Notes: a model not told the origin generated them from the letters alone. DNA of 64,000 nucleotides from Bigelowiella natans CCMP2755 (GCA_000320545.1 ADNK01000149.1:1-64000); one strand, 5' to 3'. Shown: positions 25,003 through 35,019, counted from the stretch's first letter. Made by a program: numbers and translations.

Positions 25003-27394
25003 TATCTATCAACGGCGATGATGCGAAGCAGAGAACGACATCGACGTCACACTCTTCAACATCCCTGTCTCACGAAGTTCCCCATGTCGTCATCGTAGGT
25101 GGTGGGTGGGCAGGTTTCGGCGCCGCAGAAGCTCTTTCCGGATTCGTCGAGAAAGGCGCCCTCAAGGTAACGTTGCTAGAGGCCAGCGCGCGTGGACCGG
25201 GGGGTCTCGCAGCTGGATGGAAGACGCCAAAGGGTCGCCCTGTTGAGGTACCTGTGGTAGAAATATAACGATGATCATTGAAAAGAAATGTCGTCTACAA
25301 TCCTTCGCACCGATAGCCCACTTAATGGTTGCTATTGCTAAGGCTACTCCATTCTTTCTCTCTTACGTGTTGGTCAATTACGTCAGGTCGGTCTGCATGG
25401 TTTCTGGCGCAATTATCGCAATATTGACAGGCTGGTGACGGAGGTACTCGGACTTTCGGGTGACAAGTCTCCCTTTACGCCATACACGGAATCCTCGCTA
25501 TTCACAAGTAATAAGAACCATGATGGAAATCGCAAAGGTGGTGATAGCTCCCCTCCTCCATCTAGCCTCAGCGTTGTCGCTCCCGTTCTCGGATCTCTGC
25601 CTCGGTTGCCAGCCCCCCTGGGTAGTGCTGTGTGGCCAAGCTTTGGCTCGGAACTTGGCTTGTTAGACCGTGCGACTGCTGTCTCCCTCCTCGGTCCCTG
25701 GCTCGACTTCGATGGCTCGGATTCCGCATGGTCTTTGTACGACGAAGAAAGCGCAGCCGGTCTTCTAAAGCCTCCTTTCTCTTTCCCTTTTCCTCTCATT
25801 CCGCCTCTGTCTCCCTCGATCAACAATGGAAATATCAAGCATGGTGATAACTTGGGACTAGGGCGGTTTGTCGCCGGCGCAGGGGTGTCAGATGCGCTGT
25901 ACGACCGATTTCTTGAACCGATGTTGCTGGTGCTGCCCATGGCTCCAGGGGCTGAAATTTCTGCCGCGGCCGCCTTGTCTTGCTTTTCCTTTTTTGCACT
26001 TGAGCACCAAGGCGATTTCGATGTGCGCTGGCTGCGTGGCAGCGCAACGAGCACCATATTTGCCCCATGGCGAAGGAGGTTAGAAGCCCGTGGCGTTACG
26101 ATACGCGATGGTGCGAGAGCAGAGGAGTTTGAGTTCTCCGATCGAGGCAAAGCCCAAACTGGGAATGAGGCGTGGGAGGAAGGCAGCTATACCAATACTG
26201 CTGGGCGGAGAGTGACAGCCGTTAAAGCCGCGATAACGTCGTCGCAGGAGCCAGAGGAGCTAAGAATACCATGTGATGCTGTGATCAACGCGGTTTCAAT
26301 ATCTGCGGTACAAAAGATGGTCAGAAACCCTCGCAACGAGGCGCTTGCAGCACTCCCAGAGTTTCAGCGGCTTCTACGACTGCGTGCCGTCGGCGTCGTT
26401 GCTGTCCGATTATGGTTGGATGAAGATATTGGGAAATATGCACCTAAACACACAGCAAGCAACGTTTGTGGGGGTGGCATGATCGAAGAGCTCGAGGATA
26501 TCGGCTTCACATTCTACTGGGTCTTCTTTATTTTGATCTGAAATTGTCTATCATCATCATCCTCATCATCGTCATCCTCATCATCATCATCACGTCTCTA
26601 CTACCTCGGTCTTCCTTCCTTCTCTGATTAAATTTTCTCATGAATCTGACCAATCCGATATCTACCATGACAGGTAAATGAGCTACAGCCTGAAGGAGGA
26701 GGTGGAGAGGGAGAGAAGACGACATCTACAGGCGGCACCGTGCTCGAAGTGGACTTCTATAACGCGGATCCAATTCTCGGCCTGAGTGACAAGGCGATGG
26801 TAGACATGACCGTGCGAGCCCTCGAGGCTGCAAGCCCCGCTTGCTTCGGCTCTGGTCGCGTATCTGGACACATCGACGATTTCGCCGTCGTGCGAGCTCC
26901 GGCCGCTGTATCGCACTTTGCGCCAGGAACCTTCAAGAACTTGCCTAAGATACGAGCAACTTCGATTGACAACTGGTCATGGCCTGTGCGCGGGGAGAAT
27001 GAAAATTTAAATACGAAACATAGATAGGGGTGAGTAGGAGCAAGACAAAGCAGTAAGATGTCCTTAATACCTGCATGTATTGTTAATTGTTTATTGATTA
27101 TGGGTTGATGTGTTCTTTTGTAGGTCCAATGCTGGTGATTTCGTAGATCGAGGTGGTCACCGCTCTTGGAGCCAAGAAAAGGCTTTGGTCACAGGGTACT
27201 TCTAAAATCTAATGATGTTCGTTGTTGCTGGACATTGACCTTCCCTCGATCTACACACGCAGTTCTCACATGTACACTACATTAAGTCGCGTCTTTCTAT
27301 CAACATACTACGATGACTTGCTCACAGATACCAGGCTGCATTGGCGACGGTAGAAGCATTGGCCTCAGAAGAGGAGCTAAAAAGTATTTCATCG

Positions 27395-27427
<33 letters not shown>

Positions 27428-27613
27428 AGTGAAGGGAAAGATCAGGCTGGAAAAACTCACGGACGCATTCGTCGTCTACTCGATACAAAGAGTGTCATGC
27501 CACCAGTTTTAGACGTAGAACCTGACGAACCACACGTAGCAGCTGGGCGTGAGGTTCTTCGTAACACTCGCAGCTTGCTCAATGGTATGATAAGTACCCT
27601 TCCGCAGCGATAG
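25003..27613 (+). CDS. FAD-dependent oxidoreductase, carotenoid desaturase/amine-oxidase-like
   Basis: Five exons: (about 25003)-25247, 25387-26520, 26674-26975, 27124-27195 and 27328-27613 (TAG). Exon 1 carries the dinucleotide-binding motif VVIVGGGWAGFGAAEAL, followed by an acidic strand end (LLEAS) and GGLAAGWKTPKGRPVE. Exon 2 (378 codons) includes VGLHGFWRNYRNIDRLV and the long conserved block FLEPMLLVLPMAPGAEISAA with HQGDFDVRWLRGSATSTIF. The C-terminal FAD contact is spread over two exons: NAGDFVDRGGHRSWSQEKALVTG then YQAA. This is the layout of cyanobacterial/plastid FAD proteins related to phytoene and zeta-carotene desaturases; the exact substrate cannot be assigned. Upstream frame residues are Ser/Thr/Arg-rich, compatible with a plastid transit peptide, but no start ATG was found. 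Exon 5 holds a translated polyserine run from a (TCA)n repeat at about 27392-27427. Confidence 0.85.
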
Positions 27614-27858
27614 GTCACCAAAAACTATCGGGTAACAATATACTGCAGGATCTGCATATGTGCAGCATAGTGTAATTGTAGCGAGGAAGTCGAATTTGGC
27701 TGCTTAATGCCAGCGCTGCTGTACAGTGGACTTAATGTCTATAATATGTACAAAGACCCGCTTTCTCACGATTACTACCTCACGGTTGGTTGGGCTATGC
27801 ATAATGAATGCATCATTTGATGTGTAAATCACAAGCTACAAAACTAGCCCATGTACAT

Positions 27859-27898
<40 letters not shown>

Positions 27899-28152
27899 TC
27901 ATGTCAATGCATACCTTGACTCAGCGACGCCGCACATGTTATTGCTAGGTAGATGTACATAGCTAGTGCATCAAGCATTGATACTATCACATGCCAATAT
28001 GCCACATGTGCATAATTAGATATATCTTCATACATGGCCCCATGACTAGCAGTAAGCCGTAGGTTAGTTTCAATGAATAAATGTTAATGGCTGGATAATT
28101 AGATTTTCTACCATGAAATGTAAGATATTCAAGGTCTAGGGCTGTTTACGTA
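27614..28152. other. Intergenic between convergent genes; AT-rich with (TA)n
   Basis: Follows the oxidoreductase stop and precedes (in plus coordinates) the stop of the MAPEG-like gene. Contains a (TA)n run at about 27866-27892 and CTAG-type words. No exon seen. Confidence 0.5.
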
Positions 28153-28845
28153 CTACGTTGCAGCTGCAGCTGCTACAACTCTCCAAAGCATGTACCACAC
28201 ACAGAAATACGCAGGGATGGTGCTAACAAAGAGGAGCAGACCTCCGACATAAAATACAATGGGATATATTGCACGAAACAGTATCCAGAGCCATCCATAC
28301 AAGGTTGCTGTTTTGATGTCAACAAAGATGGCACACATCCAAATTGCTAGCAGGAATGCTGGTGTCTGCTCAAGGTAATTCCCAACGGTTCTGCACACAG
28401 TCAAATTTAGATGACACACGTTAGAAGATAATCCGGCGATTTAATTTGGCTTTCTACCTGTTCGCACAAAGATTTAGTTTGGAACCCCTCCCTTCATATT
28501 TTACTTGACGAAAAGATGGGGCATTCGAGTCTCCGTCTTTCTTCTTCGCTTCTTTCTTATATTTTTGGTAAATGTGGAATGTGCAATATGACTGGAAAAA
28601 TAGGAAAACGTAGAGAAGAGCTGCCCAACCGCATGTCGTTAACGCTGATATTGGCGATCATAGATCGATGTAAGCGTGAATGGGAGAAAAGAGGGGATCA
28701 TTAGACTACCAACGGGGAGGAACTGCTTTACACCATCAGAGCCTTCGTGTGTCGATAACCAATATTTCGAAAGCGAGATCCAGAGGGTCGTGCCGAGGGA
28801 AATGAGGGCCGCAATGAGGCCAGAGAGCGGCGCGTAGATCATCAT
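28153..28845 (-). CDS. MAPEG-family-like membrane protein
   Basis: Three exons (28845-28710, 28644-28458, 28390-28153) give 186 residues with consistent phases. Hydrophobic segments: YAPLSGLIAALISLGTTLWI (N-terminal), ALLYVFLFFQSYCTF, AFLLAIWMCAIFVDI and YPIVFYVGGLLLFVSTI. The cytosolic loop has FRQVKYEGRGSKLNLCANRT, leading into RTVGNYLEQTPAFL. That Arg...Asn-x-x-Glu-x-x-Pro pattern is typical of MAPEG proteins (microsomal glutathione transferases, leukotriene C4 synthase relatives). Length and four-helix layout fit. The family conjugates glutathione to lipophilic or peroxidised substrates in ER or plastid membranes; activity here is inferred from family only. The start Met (MMIYAPL) is chosen because the frame upstream enters TGCA-rich sequence. 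Confidence 0.85.
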
Positions 28846-29202
28846 TTGCGATTTAGGGTAGGGGATGACGTGTTCGGAAGCCAGAAACCACGAGCCGATG
28901 CAAACATTGCAACAACAAACTTTTTGTGTTAAACGCAGGATGATAAACCTCTGCGACAACAATGTTTTGTTGGCGCAACAGGCACTCAGCACTGCTAGAC
29001 CACATCTATCGCTGGACGTGCATTGCATGTGCGCTCCTTTCGTGGCACGGCGTTCGCATGCATGTGCAGGCTGCACACTCTCCGTTTTTCACACATCACG
29101 CGTGTAAGCAAGGCTCTCATTCAAGTTCAGAATCGAAGTGTGCAGCAATTGCCTTGCATTCCAGACATTCTGGAATGTCTGGAATGCAAGGCAGTTGCAT
29201 GC
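28846..29202. other. TGCA-rich island and insertion target of the retrotransposon
   Basis: Sequence rich in TGCA and GCATGC words, including a perfect 21-bp inverted repeat at 29150-29193. The island resumes to the right of the element (34927 onward). Confidence 0.5.
29150..29193. repeat. Perfect 21-bp inverted repeat with 2-nt loop
   Basis: Left arm 29150-29170 (TGCCTTGCATTCCAGACATT plus C), loop TG, right arm 29173-29193, an exact reverse complement. It lies 13 bp outside the left LTR. Confidence 0.9.
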
Positions 29203-29206
29203 AGCA

Positions 29207-29532
29207 TGTAGCGCGTACCACTACGCGGGCACAAGTCACGTGCGACAACAAAGGGGTTGTCGCGGATATAGAATATAGATAACGTAGATATTAATACAGC
29301 ATAGGCACGTGGGTTCCGGCGGGACTCATGGCAGCACACCGGAAGTGTGCTGCCCCACGTGCGGCGGCATTCGCGAAAGCTTCGCGAATGATTACGCAGT
29401 GCACGATTTAATAAAAATATAATCTTTAATAAAAATAAACACAACTCTTCAAAAGGAAGCAAACGTGCCTTTCCCCCCCCCTGCCTACTTGTGCACGTAG
29501 CGCCTCGGCCTGTGAACACCTTACGCGCAACA
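29207..29532 (+). repeat. Left LTR (5' LTR)
   Basis: 326 bp, TG...CA ends. Contains two strong inverted repeats: GGCAGCACAC/GTGTGCTGCC at 29330-29354 and CATTCGCGAA/TTCGCGAATG at 29368-29390. AATAAA-type signals follow near 29409-29435, suggesting the R region and polyadenylation signals lie there. Two CACGTG-containing motifs occur upstream. Confidence 0.93.
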
Positions 29533-29571
29533 ACCTTTGGCTTCCACACACGGGAAACGATTTGACTAACA

Positions 29572-32500
29572 ATGTCACAGCAGCTAGAAGAACAGCAGGA
29601 CTTTGGCTCGCAGGCCGTGCAAGGGCACGAGCAGAAACAGGAAAGGAAGGGCGATACGGACGCTAAGGAAGGAGGAGGAACACCTCCACAGGCACCGCCG
29701 GGACCAGCACCCGGGATTAAGAAAGCAGATGCAGCAGCAGAGGCACTGGAGAACTTCTACGAGGCGGACGACGAGGACGTGGCCGCCGAAAGCAAGAAGG
29801 TCGTAATGGCATTACGAGCCTTGCGACCCAGGGCGAGCAACTACGCCAAACTGAAAGTATCGATAGAATACAAGTATCAGACACATGATGTTTGGGCAGC
29901 TATCATGCAGGACATCATGGATTACGAAGCAGACTTACCTCCAGAGTGGGCAGCTTTGTTTAGGAACGACGGGGGTCTGGGCGCCTCGCGGGGGACGACC
30001 CAGAGCACCGTCAAGCAGCAGCAGCCGGTACAGCGGAACACCCAGTTCATGTCTGTTAAAACAGCACCGGTTATGATAACGAAATACAACGGGAAAAGAG
30101 GTGAGGCAAGGAGGTGGTGGAAGAACGCTAGGAGTATACTCTGCGACTTTACCCCTAACCCCACCGAAAACGACAAGCTCAAATGGCTAGCTATAATAAA
30201 GCAAGCCATGGACCTTTACGAGACAGGCAGGACCCGGATCAGGCAGCTAGAGAAAATACACACTACAGTTAGTGGGCTACGAGACGTTGAGGCGATAATG
30301 AAGGCTTTTGTAAATGAACAGGATGCTAACTCCCTACCCCAGGCTATTAGAAAATACAGAGCAATGATGCAGCATGAGAGAGAACCTGTTAGAGACTTTG
30401 CCACGCGCTTCCAGGATATGATCGACGAACTACATGATTTTAATTACAACACAGGTGATGATCAGGCAAGGTTTGAAGAGTTCAAGTTAAAGATAAAGGA
30501 ATCCACTTACGTTACGGAGAAAGGCTACACCACGATGGAGGCAGCAGTGCAGGCTATATCCCTACGCGAGCAGGAGCAGGACCGCAAGTTTACCAGCCCT
30601 AAGGTACCTGGCATAGGAAACATTAACGCTATTAAGCCGCAGCGAGACTGGTACAAGGACAGGGAAGGTAACCGACGTTGCGGATACTGCTCACGTAAAG
30701 GGAAACACACCGCTAAAGACTGCAGAGACAGGAAAGAAGGACGACCCAGGATGACGATCAGGCAGCTCAACGAACACTACGAGAAGTTAAAGAGAAAGAA
30801 AGGCAGAGGACAAGGATATAACAACAGCAAATGGCAAGGCAGCAACAACGGGAAGAACAATAAATATAAGAACAAAAAGCAGAACAGTATCAATGCTATA
30901 CAGCAGCAGATAAACGGAATATTAGATCACCTTAAGCAGGCGCCGACGAAGACAGCAGTACCAGCAACGCAGGACCAAGACAAGCCCATGACCCTAGACG
31001 ACATAAAGAACTTAGGAGTATGCAACATTAATGACGAAGACGCTAACAGGACTATCAAAGTTGCTATGACCAAGGTTAAAGTTAAAGACAGCTACGGAGA
31101 CTACAAGAAACTACCTGCCCTTTGGGATAGTGGCAGCATGCCGAAGTCCTTCATAAGCCTAAGCACAGTAAGAAGGTTAGGACTATTGGATCAAGTGACT
31201 AAGAAAGAACGTAAATATGCTCAAGCAGACGGAAGCTCTTCCATGAAGACCGTCGGTGAGCTAATGCTAAAGCTACAGATACCTGGCAGCGACGCGGAGA
31301 CCCAAATCAAGACCCGAGTAGCCATGACTTTATCCATGGAACTACTCCTCGGACAGGATGCCCTAGAAAAATTAGGGGGGATCATATCATTCTACAATCA
31401 CAAGATATACTTTGCTAAGTTGCCAAAGAAGTCAGGCAGGACCATCAGCCAGAACATGATACGGCTTGACGAGTGGACCTCTGAGTCAAGCGTTAATGCG
31501 TTAGAGTTTATGGACCTAGCGGACAACAAGCTACCTACACCTACCGAGCTACGGAAGAAGAACCCCGGCAAGACCATCCGACAGATAACGGAGCTACTGG
31601 ACAAGACCCCCCCAGCTGATGATTGGGATATCGACAAAGGCAAAAAGTACATTAATAAAATATTAAACGAGAAGTACTCTGACATCACCAAGCCGACGAC
31701 GAAGCCCTCCAGCAAGCTTACCCCAGTAAAGATCGAGCTAAAGAAGGGATACGAAGAGTGCATCATCAATGACCCAGAACATAGGCGACCGGAAGCGGAC
31801 TGGGAAAAGATAGAGTGGCAGATCAATGAATGGGCAAAGGAAGGGAAGATAGAGCCAAGCAACTCACCATGGAACGTGAGACATGTGCTAGCTAAGAAAC
31901 CTACTTACCCTTTCTTCCGCCTGGCGCACAACTTCATCCGCCACAACCGAGTAATAAAGAGGATCCAGACACCTACACCAAGGATAGATGACGTTATTGA
32001 ACACGTCATAGGATACAAATACTACTCTTCCCTAGATAAAAATGAATCATACATGCAGACACCCATCCACAAAACCTCCCGCCCCATTACCGCGTTCTCC
32101 AGCAGGCACAGGAAGTGGCACTTCGTCGTATTCCCTTACGGCCTAAGCATATCAGGGGATGCGTTCAGTAGTCAGAACTACAGGGCATACACACATGATG
32201 GGATGGCGTCTGTGTTGTGGGTGTTTGTGTTTGTGTATGTGGATGATGACATAATATGTACCAACACAGTCGTCGCTCAGATCTTCCTCCTGGAAAATAT
32301 ATTTATTAGGTTTGCACACTTCGGTTTTACTATTAGACTGCAGAAGTGTACATTCCTAGCTACAAGAATCAAGTGGTGTGGATATTACCTGGAGCAAGGC
32401 CGCATCACCCCAAACCCCGAGAAAGTAGCAGCACTACAGCAAGCCCCTAAACCTAAGAATGCAAAGGAGTTAAAGTCATTCTTGCAGACTGCAGCTTGGA

Positions 32501-34545
32501 TACTACGTAGGTTCTCCCCTACCTACGCTAGGACTGCAGCTGCTTTTACTACTGCTTACCGGAAGGAGAACTCTGTAGGCCTCAGCTTCGCTAAGGTGTG
32601 GGCCAAGGCTGGCCTTGATGCCCACTTCGATAACCTAATAAAGTTATGCAGCAACACCCTATTGAATGCTAAGCTAGACACTACTAGACCAGCTACCCTA
32701 TGGACAGACTGGTCTAAGCTAGGTATGGCTGCTGTACTTACCCAAGACCAGCAGATCATACGGGTGTGGGGCAGGGCCTGCACAGCAGCTGAGGCCAAGT
32801 ACAGCCCTACAAAAGGAGAGTATAAAGCCATGACTGAGGCGCAGAGGAAACTAAGATACTACCTGCTGTCGGTGCCCAGCTTCACCTTAATGACTGACCA
32901 CAAGCCCCTCCTAGGCATCGACCGCAAGCTCGAAGCGCCTAACGATGAGTATGCAGCTATGAGGGCGGACACGGAAGAGTTTAGGGACAAGAGGACAGTG
33001 GTCTACGCACCAGGAGACAAGCAGCTTGCTGACTATTTCAGCAGGCTGTTCGAAAAGAAAGTCCCTACCCAGGTCACCCCTATGGTTAACGCGATTACCT
33101 TCGAGGACGGCGACTTCCTGCCTGAGCCAGAGGAGCTCCAGCACCTTCAAGAACACCTGGATAAATACAAACACAAGCATGAGGTACTTAGTGATAGGAT
33201 ATATGTATACACTAATAATGTTAGGCGTACCTACGTGCCACGGCGGACCAGGGGAGCCCTTCTCTTTACCGCCCATGGACCTGCACACGTAGGAGAAAAC
33301 CATATCACTGCTCTACTCTACCATTACTACTGGCCCTACAAGCTAAAAGAGATAAGGACATACCTGCGTGGCTGCAGGTGCTCCAGCTTGAAGGCGGCAG
33401 GCGTCGCCACCAAGGAGTCCAGCAAGAGCCGTGCATCTAAGAAAATCAAAGCAAGGAACTTCTTAGATATCGTGCAAATTGATGTTTATAAGTACGATGG
33501 CTATCACTACCTTACCTTCGTTGATGTGGCCACTGGAAAGTGCTGGGTTAAAAAGATTATCAAGGTCAACGTTGCTAAGAAGAACAAAGGCTTATATAAG
33601 CAGAGGCTTACTAACTGCTACCGTACCTGGGAGTCTGAGCTCCAGGCTATCCCTGATGAAGTTAGCATAAACAAGATACCAAAGAAGTTACATGTGGATA
33701 ATGAGACCTCTCTTCTACAGCTACCACACCCTAATATTGATGCCTCACCTGTATACTATGCCCAGTCCAACTCCAAGGTAGAGCGACTCCACCGCACCTT
33801 GGCCAACCTAAGCAGGATAAATAGCACCACACCAGACAAGATACAAGGGTTAGTAAACGACACCTTCACGTCTGGGGGAGGTATCAAGGATAAGGAGAGG
33901 GAAGAAGGCGACGACAACGACGACGATACCGAGAGCGAAGACGAGAAGGTCCCGTACGATGGCCGAGTTCTAAAGGAAGGACAGTATGTTAGGGCCAAGG
34001 TAAATCTGAGATCGAGAAATAAACAAGACCCCTTCTGGGGTGGCGTTGCAAAGGTTACCGAGAGGAAGGGGAGGAAGCAGTACTACATCTATGATGGGAA
34101 CAGGGTCACCTTGCGCCACATCAGTCACCTAAAGAATTATGATATCGGTGAGAAGCTCCTAGAGGATGTTAAAGTAAACCCTACTGTGTGGGAGCGAGCA
34201 ATGCCTTGTTTAGGACCCCGACCTAAGTTCGATGTGGAATATGGAAACAATAAGGTCAGGGTGAACGACGATTGGCGCATGAAGATTGTCTATCTAGGCT
34301 ACCCTGGATTACGAAATATGGAGAGGGTAGCTATGAAAATAAAGGACGGAAAATATCAGCTACTCTACCTAGCTGTTCCCGACTTACCCTTTGAGCACTG
34401 GTATAAGGTCCTGGGGGACCTTGATGCAGAGGGCTGGTATGGACACGAACCTAAGGACGAAGGTGAGTTCTGGGTAAGCGACAAAGGAGATAAGGTTAGA
34501 GAGGAATCTATTACCTGGTGGTTGGTGAAGTTCCGAAAGCGATGA
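29572..34545 (+). CDS. Gag-Pol polyprotein (gag, protease, reverse transcriptase, RNase H, integrase)
   Basis: A single 1657-residue frame starting at ATG 29572, with no frameshift between gag and pol. Order: gag-like helical region (about 160-335); zinc knuckle CGYCSRKGKHTAKDC (about 370, spacing CX2CX5HX4C rather than CX2CX4HX4C); aspartic protease ALWDSGS (Asp519) with LLGQDAL; reverse transcriptase with SPWNVRHVLAKK, FPYGLSISGDAF and catalytic YVDDD (about 890-893); RNase H (TLWTDWSKLGMAAVL about 1046, TDHKPLL). Integrase has an HVGENH zinc-binding start, then catalytic Asp1304 (QIDVY), Asp1376 (HVDNE) and Glu1404 (KVERLHRTL). PR-RT-RH-IN order is Ty3/gypsy-like. A basic SH3-like segment (GQYVRAKVNL) and about 130 unassigned residues follow. 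Oddities: only 27 residues separate the second Asp and Glu instead of 35, and the integrase zinc Cys pair is C-x-C. Confidence 0.93.
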   Translation: MSQQLEEQQDFGSQAVQGHEQKQERKGDTDAKEGGGTPPQAPPGPAPGIKKADAAAEALENFYEADDEDVAAESKKVVMALRALRPRASNYAKLKVSIEYKYQTHDVWAAIMQDIMDYEADLPPEWAALFRNDGGLGASRGTTQSTVKQQQPVQRNTQFMSVKTAPVMITKYNGKRGEARRWWKNARSILCDFTPNPTENDKLKWLAIIKQAMDLYETGRTRIRQLEKIHTTVSGLRDVEAIMKAFVNEQDANSLPQAIRKYRAMMQHEREPVRDFATRFQDMIDELHDFNYNTGDDQARFEEFKLKIKESTYVTEKGYTTMEAAVQAISLREQEQDRKFTSPKVPGIGNINAIKPQRDWYKDREGNRRCGYCSRKGKHTAKDCRDRKEGRPRMTIRQLNEHYEKLKRKKGRGQGYNNSKWQGSNNGKNNKYKNKKQNSINAIQQQINGILDHLKQAPTKTAVPATQDQDKPMTLDDIKNLGVCNINDEDANRTIKVAMTKVKVKDSYGDYKKLPALWDSGSMPKSFISLSTVRRLGLLDQVTKKERKYAQADGSSSMKTVGELMLKLQIPGSDAETQIKTRVAMTLSMELLLGQDALEKLGGIISFYNHKIYFAKLPKKSGRTISQNMIRLDEWTSESSVNALEFMDLADNKLPTPTELRKKNPGKTIRQITELLDKTPPADDWDIDKGKKYINKILNEKYSDITKPTTKPSSKLTPVKIELKKGYEECIINDPEHRRPEADWEKIEWQINEWAKEGKIEPSNSPWNVRHVLAKKPTYPFFRLAHNFIRHNRVIKRIQTPTPRIDDVIEHVIGYKYYSSLDKNESYMQTPIHKTSRPITAFSSRHRKWHFVVFPYGLSISGDAFSSQNYRAYTHDGMASVLWVFVFVYVDDDIICTNTVVAQIFLLENIFIRFAHFGFTIRLQKCTFLATRIKWCGYYLEQGRITPNPEKVAALQQAPKPKNAKELKSFLQTAAWILRRFSPTYARTAAAFTTAYRKENSVGLSFAKVWAKAGLDAHFDNLIKLCSNTLLNAKLDTTRPATLWTDWSKLGMAAVLTQDQQIIRVWGRACTAAEAKYSPTKGEYKAMTEAQRKLRYYLLSVPSFTLMTDHKPLLGIDRKLEAPNDEYAAMRADTEEFRDKRTVVYAPGDKQLADYFSRLFEKKVPTQVTPMVNAITFEDGDFLPEPEELQHLQEHLDKYKHKHEVLSDRIYVYTNNVRRTYVPRRTRGALLFTAHGPAHVGENHITALLYHYYWPYKLKEIRTYLRGCRCSSLKAAGVATKESSKSRASKKIKARNFLDIVQIDVYKYDGYHYLTFVDVATGKCWVKKIIKVNVAKKNKGLYKQRLTNCYRTWESELQAIPDEVSINKIPKKLHVDNETSLLQLPHPNIDASPVYYAQSNSKVERLHRTLANLSRINSTTPDKIQGLVNDTFTSGGGIKDKEREEGDDNDDDTESEDEKVPYDGRVLKEGQYVRAKVNLRSRNKQDPFWGGVAKVTERKGRKQYYIYDGNRVTLRHISHLKNYDIGEKLLEDVKVNPTVWERAMPCLGPRPKFDVEYGNNKVRVNDDWRMKIVYLGYPGLRNMERVAMKIKDGKYQLLYLAVPDLPFEHWYKVLGDLDAEGWYGHEPKDEGEFWVSDKGDKVREESITWWLVKFRKR

Positions 34546-34587
34546 AGGTCTAAGGGAATAAGGAAGGAAGGAAGGAGCAACGTGACT

Positions 34588-34596
34588 TGGGGGAGG
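34588..34596 (+). promoter_or_regulatory. Polypurine tract
   Basis: TGGGGGAGG directly abuts the right LTR, the expected position for the plus-strand primer of reverse transcription. Confidence 0.75.
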
Positions 34597-34922
34597 TGTA
34601 GCGCGTACCACTACGCGGGCACAAGTCACGTGCGACAACAAAGGGGTTGTCGCGGATATAGAATATAGATAACGTAGATATTAATACAGCATAGGCACGT
34701 GGGTTCCGGCGGGACTCATGGCAGCACACCGGAAGTGTGCTGCCCCACGTGCGGCGGCATTCGCGAAAGCTTCGCGAATGATTACGCAGTGCACGATTTA
34801 ATAAAAATATAATCTTTAATAAAAATAAACACAACTCTTCAAAAGGAAGCAAACGTGCCTTTCCCCCCCCCTGCCTACTTGTGCACGTAGCGCCTCGGCC
34901 TGTGAACACCTTACGCGCAACA
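34597..34922 (+). repeat. Right LTR (3' LTR)
   Basis: Same 326 bp as the left LTR with no difference that I can see, and the same two inverted repeats and AATAAA-type signals. Flanked on the right by target duplication AGCA. Confidence 0.93.
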
Positions 34923-34926
34923 AGCA

Positions 34927-34972
34927 TGGCACCATCCTTCTGCACACATCACACCCACACACACACAAACAC

Positions 34973-35019
<47 letters not shown>

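Larger units (their letters stand above)
29203..34926 (+). mobile_element. Complete LTR retrotransposon, Ty3/gypsy-type gene order, with 4-bp target-site duplication
   Basis: Target duplications AGCA (29203-29206 and 34923-34926) bracket two LTRs of 326 bp that read identical by eye. Both start TGTAGCG and end CGCAACA. Between them is one uninterrupted gag-pol frame (29572-34545). A purine-rich tract GGGGGAGG abuts the right LTR. A tRNA primer-binding site should start just after 29532 (ACCTTTGGCTTCC...), but I cannot name the tRNA. Identical LTRs, an intact frame and a clean target duplication mean a recent insertion. Confidence 0.95.
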
